A stretch of DNA of 64,000 nt from Stagnimonas aquatica (GTDB lineage Bacteria > Pseudomonadota > Gammaproteobacteria > Nevskiales > Nevskiaceae). Location: assembly GCF_003730135.1 (NCBI RefSeq), contig NZ_RJVO01000001.1, positions 124,001 through 188,000 of the forward strand. Reading direction: 5' to 3'. Below the pieces are notes generated by a model. It saw nothing but the letters and a program-made list of their open reading frames with translations, was not told where the DNA came from and made no database searches. Of the stretch, positions 59,627 to 64,000 are shown piece by piece (within the stretch, counting starts at the first letter, position 1; each line of letters starts with the position of its first letter). Position numbers and translations under genes: made by a program.

Positions 59627-62029
59627 ATGGCCCGTCAGACCCCGCCTCCAGGCTTCCGCCGTCACCCTCTCGCGCTGGCCGTCGCCGCCTTGTTCAGCAG
59701 CGCACCCCTGGGCTTGGCGCACGCGCAGGTGACGGCCAAGGCGGCCGAGGATGTGGTGCTGGACAACGTCACCGTGACCGCGACGCGGAGAAACTCCGGC
59801 GTCCAGGACACGCCGCTTAACATCACTGCGGTCACCGGCGCCGAGATTCAGCGGCAGGGCATGACCGACATGTCCGATCTGGTCCAGCTGGTGCCCGGCA
59901 TCTACTTCGAGGACACCGGCGGGCGCGACGGCAATCCGATGATTGCCCGTGGCCTCAACGTCGATTCGCTCGGCCCCAGCGGCAATGACAACGGCGGCTC
60001 GGTCTCCACCTACATCGGCGACATCCCGCTCTATCTGGATCTCAAACTGTTCGACGTCAATCGCGTCGAGGTGCTGCTCGGCCCGCAGGGCACGCTCTAT
60101 GGCGCTGGCAGCCTCGGTGGCGCGGTGCGCTACATCCCCAATCGCCCCAACACCAGCAAGGCCTCACTGAGCGTGAGCCAGGACAGCTATGGCATCAACT
60201 ACAGCTCCGGCGTCGGCAGCAAGACCGTGGCGGTCGGCAATCTGCCGCTGAGCCCGGATGCGGCGGTGCGCGCCTCGCTGGGCTATATCCACACACCGGG
60301 CTTCGTCGACGCCGACTATCTGGTGCGCGAGCCCGGAGTCTCCGATCCCGAGCCGGACTTCACCGATCCGATAGCGATCGCCAGCAATCTCTACAGCAAG
60401 GAAGACTCCGACAGCGAAAACACCCTGGCCGGCAACCTCGCCTTCCTGTACCGGCTCAGCGACAAGCTCGATGCCAATCTGAGCTACTACTACCAGGACC
60501 AGTCCGTCGGCTCCCGCAGCATCAACCAGAGGCAGTCCTTCGGCACCGGCAGCTATCAGTCGGGCTTTCGCTATCTGGAGCCCAACGAGCGCAAGAACCA
60601 GCTGCTGAGCCTGGAAGTGAACTGGGATCTGGACTTCGCCAAGCTGACCTCCGCCACCGGCTACTCGCGCTATACCGAGCTGGGACAACGCGACCAGACC
60701 GACCTGCTGCTGAGCTTCGAGTACGGCTACGAGGACTTCCCGGCCTTCTCTGCCTACACCCGGGAGACCGGTCGGCAGAAGCGCCTCAACCAGGAATTGC
60801 GCCTGGTCTCCAGCGGCGAGGGGCCCTGGAACTGGATCGTCGGCGGCTTCTTCAACCAGAGCGACAGCACCTTCACCAGCAGCGAGTTCGTGCCGGGCTT
60901 TCCGGGATTCGCGGGCGTGGATCGCCCAGACAATCTCGAGTACTTCCAGCTCGACGACCAGACCTTCACCGAAACCGCGCTGTTTGGCGAACTCGGCTAC
61001 CAGCTGACGCCGGCCTGGACGGTGACCGTCGGCGCCCGTGCCTTCAAGTTCGAGAACAGCGCGATCAGTGCCTTCGCCCTGCCGCTGGTGGATGGCTCGG
61101 CGCCGAACGAGATTCTGCTGACGCCGCAGTTCAACCAGATCAGCGCCGACGACTCCATCTTCAAGTTCAACACCGCCTACCAGTTCAACAAGGACCTGCT
61201 CGGATACCTGACGATCAGCCAGGGCTACCGGCCCGGCGGGGTCAACTCGGTACCGCCCTGCCTGGATCCCCTGCCTGCCGGGCAGAACGTCTGCGCACTG
61301 CCAAACGAGGTGCTGATCCAGCCGGACAAGACACTCAATCACGAGCTGGGCTTCCACAGCAGTTGGCTCAAGAACCGCCTGTTCATCAACGGCTCGGTCT
61401 ACTACATCCGCTGGGAGGACGTGCAGGTGGCGGGCACCACAGTCAACGGCGCGATCCCGATCACCGTCAACGGCGCCCTGGCCAAGAGCCAGGGCCTGGA
61501 TCTGCAGGTACAGGGCCTGCTCAGCCGTCACTGGCGCGTGAACGCCAACTACAGCTACACCGACGCACAGCTGACCCGCGACGCGCCCGGCATCGTCCGT
61601 GGTGAAGATGCCTACGCTGGCGACCGCCTGCCGGGCACGCCCCAGCATCAGGCCAGCCTGCTGATCGGCTACACGCAGTCGCTGCCCAACGGCTGGATCG
61701 GCAGCGCCAATTACGGCGTCCGCGCGGTCGGCGACCGGCTGACCAAGGTCGGCGAGCGCAACAACGGCGAATCGCTGTCGGGCTATGTGGTACATCGGGC
61801 TGCGTTGTCGGTGGCGGACCGGCAATGGACCGCACGCCTGTACGCCGAAAACCTGTTCAACCGCTACGTCGAGACCAGCGTGCGCAATGACCGCAGCTAC
61901 ATCACCGCCATCGCCGGTGGCGGCGACACCGACAACGGCGATGGCTTCAAGTTGCGCAGCTACTACAAGACCGTTCTGGAGCCACTGCGGGTCGGCCTGA
62001 GCTTCCGCTACGATTTTGATCTTCAGTAA
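59627..62029 (+). CDS. TonB-dependent outer-membrane receptor
   Basis: An 800-residue receptor with a signal peptide (cleavage near AHAQ, residue 34), a TonB-box-like LDNVTVTATRR, a plug domain (IQRQGMTDMSDLVQLVPGIYF and GPQGTLYGAGSLGGAVRYI) and a long beta-barrel. The C-terminus is RYDFDLQ rather than a final aromatic residue. The nearest relatives I recall transport siderophores or carbohydrates; the ligand is unknown. It is followed after 17 bases by a TPR-sulfotransferase, a frequent pairing. Confidence 0.92.
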   Translation: MARQTPPPGFRRHPLALAVAALFSSAPLGLAHAQVTAKAAEDVVLDNVTVTATRRNSGVQDTPLNITAVTGAEIQRQGMTDMSDLVQLVPGIYFEDTGGRDGNPMIARGLNVDSLGPSGNDNGGSVSTYIGDIPLYLDLKLFDVNRVEVLLGPQGTLYGAGSLGGAVRYIPNRPNTSKASLSVSQDSYGINYSSGVGSKTVAVGNLPLSPDAAVRASLGYIHTPGFVDADYLVREPGVSDPEPDFTDPIAIASNLYSKEDSDSENTLAGNLAFLYRLSDKLDANLSYYYQDQSVGSRSINQRQSFGTGSYQSGFRYLEPNERKNQLLSLEVNWDLDFAKLTSATGYSRYTELGQRDQTDLLLSFEYGYEDFPAFSAYTRETGRQKRLNQELRLVSSGEGPWNWIVGGFFNQSDSTFTSSEFVPGFPGFAGVDRPDNLEYFQLDDQTFTETALFGELGYQLTPAWTVTVGARAFKFENSAISAFALPLVDGSAPNEILLTPQFNQISADDSIFKFNTAYQFNKDLLGYLTISQGYRPGGVNSVPPCLDPLPAGQNVCALPNEVLIQPDKTLNHELGFHSSWLKNRLFINGSVYYIRWEDVQVAGTTVNGAIPITVNGALAKSQGLDLQVQGLLSRHWRVNANYSYTDAQLTRDAPGIVRGEDAYAGDRLPGTPQHQASLLIGYTQSLPNGWIGSANYGVRAVGDRLTKVGERNNGESLSGYVVHRAALSVADRQWTARLYAENLFNRYVETSVRNDRSYITAIAGGGDTDNGDGFKLRSYYKTVLEPLRVGLSFRYDFDLQ

Positions 62030-62046
62030 GTCCCCGGGGAGGTGGC

Positions 62047-63639
62047 ATGAAGGCCACCGCCGACACCGCCGCCATTGAGCGGCTGCGCAGCCAGCTTGAA
62101 GGGCTGCTGGAAGCGCGGCGTTACGCCGAGGCAGAGCAGAGCTGCCAGCGCCTGCTGCAGCTGGCACCGAGCCTGGCTGAGGCACACTTCCTGCGCGGCA
62201 TGCTGGCGACCGAACTGCGGCAGTGGTCGCCCGCCATCACCGCGCTTCGCCAAGCCCTGTCCATCGACGCGGCGCAGGAGCGCTACTGGACACAGCTGGC
62301 GCGCCTGTTGGCCCTGAGCCAGCGCATCCCGGAGGCCTTGGATGCCGCCGAGCAGGCGCTGCGCCTGCAGCCGCAGCAGGCCTGGAGCCTGGATACCCTC
62401 GGGGTCGTCTACAGCCGTGCCAATCTGCATGCTAGGGCGGCGACGCTGTTCCGCCAGGCCTGCGGACTGGAGCCGGGCAATCCCCACTATCAGTTCAATC
62501 TCGCTAGCGCCCTGAAATTTCTCGGCGATTTCGACTCCGCCGAAACCGCCTACGAGGCCTGCCTGTCGGCCGATCCCGGCTACTGGAAGGCCTATCCGCC
62601 GCTGTCGCAGCTGCGCACGCAGACGCCGGAACGCAATCACCGGGCACGCTACGAGGCCCTGCTGCCAAGAGCGGACTCGGTGGACGCGCAACTGCAACTG
62701 CACATGGCCCTGGCCAAGGAGTGCGAGGACCTCGGCGAGCCGAATCTGGCGTTCCAGCATCTGCTTCGCGGCAAGTCGGCGAAACGCGCCAGCCTGGCCT
62801 ACGACTGCGCCGAGGACGCAAGACTGTTCTCCGCCCTGCACCAGTATTTCGCCGGTGCCGGGCTGCATGGCGAGGGCGTGGCGAGCCCCGAACCGATCTT
62901 CGTGGTCGGCATGCCGCGCACCGGGACGACTCTGGTCGAGCGCATCCTGTCCAGCCATACCCAGGTCCATTCCGCCGGCGAGCTGCAGAACCTTGGGCTG
63001 GCGATCAAGCGCGCCAGCGGCAGCCGCACGCCGCGTCTGCTCGATGCCGAAACCCTGGCCGGCCTGCATGGCACGCCGGCCAGGCAGATCGGCGAGGCCT
63101 ACCTCGCCAGCACCCGCCCCGGCACCGGCCACACGCCGCGCTTCGTCGACAAGATGCCGCTCAATTTCCTGTACGCCGGCTTTATCGCCCAGGCGCTACC
63201 GAAAGCGAAAATCATCTGCCTGCGCCGACATCCGCTCGACACCTGCCTGTCCAACTTCCGGCAGCTATTTGCGCTGCAGTTCTCCTACTACAACTACTCC
63301 TACGACCTGCTCGACACCGGTCGCTACTACCTGCTGTTCGAGCGCTTGATGGAGTTCTGGCAGCAGCGCTTTCCGGGCGCGATTCTGGAACTGCAGTACG
63401 AAGCCCTGGTCGCCGCGCCCGAAGCAGAAACACGCCGGCTGCTCGACTGGTGTGGGCTGCCCTGGGAGGACGCCTGTCTGCACTTCGAACGCAACGCGGC
63501 TCCGGTTTCCACCGCCAGCGCGGTGCAGGTGCGGCAGCCGATCTATCGCTCGTCGGTGGATCGCTGGAAACAACTGGCGACCGAACTGCAACCCCTGAGG
63601 CAGTTACTGCTGGCCGGCGGCGTCCGCGTGTCGGACTGA
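62047..63639 (+). CDS. TPR-domain sulfotransferase
   Basis: A 530-residue protein with N-terminal tetratricopeptide repeats (about 5-200; AEQSCQRLLQLAPSLAEAHF) and a C-terminal PAPS-dependent sulfotransferase. The PAPS P-loop GMPRTGTTLVERIL and the 3'-phosphate motif ICLRRHPLDTCLSNFR are intact. GGGAGGTGG precedes the ATG. Together with the receptor upstream it suggests modification and uptake of a glycan or surface compound, an inference from context only. Confidence 0.92.
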   Translation: MKATADTAAIERLRSQLEGLLEARRYAEAEQSCQRLLQLAPSLAEAHFLRGMLATELRQWSPAITALRQALSIDAAQERYWTQLARLLALSQRIPEALDAAEQALRLQPQQAWSLDTLGVVYSRANLHARAATLFRQACGLEPGNPHYQFNLASALKFLGDFDSAETAYEACLSADPGYWKAYPPLSQLRTQTPERNHRARYEALLPRADSVDAQLQLHMALAKECEDLGEPNLAFQHLLRGKSAKRASLAYDCAEDARLFSALHQYFAGAGLHGEGVASPEPIFVVGMPRTGTTLVERILSSHTQVHSAGELQNLGLAIKRASGSRTPRLLDAETLAGLHGTPARQIGEAYLASTRPGTGHTPRFVDKMPLNFLYAGFIAQALPKAKIICLRRHPLDTCLSNFRQLFALQFSYYNYSYDLLDTGRYYLLFERLMEFWQQRFPGAILELQYEALVAAPEAETRRLLDWCGLPWEDACLHFERNAAPVSTASAVQVRQPIYRSSVDRWKQLATELQPLRQLLLAGGVRVSD

Positions 63640-63649
63640 ACCAGCCGGC

Positions 63650-64000
63650 TTAGTCCGCCTCGCGCAGCAGGATGGAGTTGGCGATCCAGCTCAGGACGCC
63701 GAACGCGAGAGCGCCCCACAGCGCCGGCCAGAAGCCATCGACCCCGAAGCCACGAATCAGAAAAGCGGCCAAGCCGAACATCGCGGCGTTGATCACGAAG
63801 CTGAACAGGCCCAGGGTCAGCAGGGTGATCGGCAAGGTGAGCAGCGACAGGATCGGCCGGATCAGGGTGTTGACCACTCCCAGCACCAGGGCGCCGATCA
63901 GGGCCGAGCCGAAGCCGGTGATGTGCACGCCCGGCACCAGCGTCGCTACGGCCAGCAGGCAAAGCGCGTTGACCAGCCAGACCAGCAAGAGCTTGAGCAT
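63650..64000 (-). CDS. Holin-like (phage holin family 4) membrane protein
   Basis: A 116-residue protein with four hydrophobic segments and the motifs GALVLGVVNTLIRPIL and LPITLLTLGLFSFVINA, typical of the YvlD/phage-holin family 4 superfamily of chromosomal small membrane proteins. Despite the name, no phage genes are nearby. The ATG lies on the last bases of the window, fitting the usual family start, though the upstream context is not visible. Confidence 0.9.
   Translation of the reverse strand: MLKLLLVWLVNALCLLAVATLVPGVHITGFGSALIGALVLGVVNTLIRPILSLLTLPITLLTLGLFSFVINAAMFGLAAFLIRGFGVDGFWPALWGALAFGVLSWIANSILLREAD

Noticed and set aside
63650-64000. Prophage remnant suggested by the holin-like gene
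   Set aside because: The family is a common chromosomal membrane protein, and no endolysin, capsid or integrase is near.

Overview
The window is GC-rich (about two thirds G+C by eye), densely coding DNA from a bacterial chromosome. Nearly every gene is a housekeeping gene. The gene set fits Gammaproteobacteria near Xanthomonadales/Nevskiales: hisB-hisH-hisA-hisF, hisE next to tatABC, lexA-imuA-imuB-dnaE2 behind a CTGT-N8-ACAG box, ECF sigma plus DUF3106, and a TonB receptor beside a TPR-sulfotransferase. HisB is monofunctional and HisE is unfused, unlike the xanthomonad arrangement as I recall it, so a Nevskiales/Solimonadaceae-like lineage is my best guess (inference). No rRNA, tRNA, CRISPR array, integrase or transposase is visible, and no gap between genes exceeds about 200 bases.

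Layout. 1-4.6 kb: partial LtrA, rph, sufE behind a nine-copy heptamer array, and a leftward operon (11-residue-repeat secreted protein, ECF sigma factor, short membrane protein, DUF3106, esterase). 4.7-9.8 kb: QmcA/NfeD pair, two tandem hemolysin III genes, PPK2 kinase, MFS permease. 9.8-18.1 kb, leftward: two-component system, tatABC-hisE, and hisBHAF, interrupted by a rightward Tat-type lipoprotein dioxygenase. 18.2-21.3 kb: hydrolase, slyD, periplasmic methyltransferase, membrane protein. 21.5-25.8 kb: metH. 26-33.9 kb: DUF1631-like gene and the SOS mutasome lexA-imuA-imuB-dnaE2. 33.9-42.1 kb: epimerase, rdgB-hemW-CPXCG, AraC regulator and divergent monooxygenase, rpmE2, malic enzyme, gltA, csbD. 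42.2-52.7 kb, leftward: mrcA, acyltransferase, hemE, pyrF, ccdAB, hrpA. 52.7-57.6 kb: a lower-GC lipoprotein pair and a beta-helix/diheme cytochrome fusion. 57.7-64 kb: yceH-tal, TonB receptor, TPR-sulfotransferase, holin-like membrane protein.

The most unusual content is a set of palindromic elements lying in frame inside coding genes. metH contains a 449-bp unit bounded by 40-bp inverted repeats (37/40 identical) that encodes an intact-looking DUF559 endonuclease domain read through as part of methionine synthase. metH also contains a separate 63-bp (exactly 21-codon) triple palindrome. imuB contains a related inverted-repeat pair without the nuclease. All three sit at apparent domain linkers and keep the frame open. 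This looks like a repeat family with a DUF559 cargo that is tolerated inside proteins.

Other points of interest: ccdAB overlaps pyrF by one base; hisI is missing from its expected place, which a Tat lipoprotein gene occupies; the sufE leader is almost entirely heptamer repeat; and a beta-helix is fused to a diheme cytochrome.
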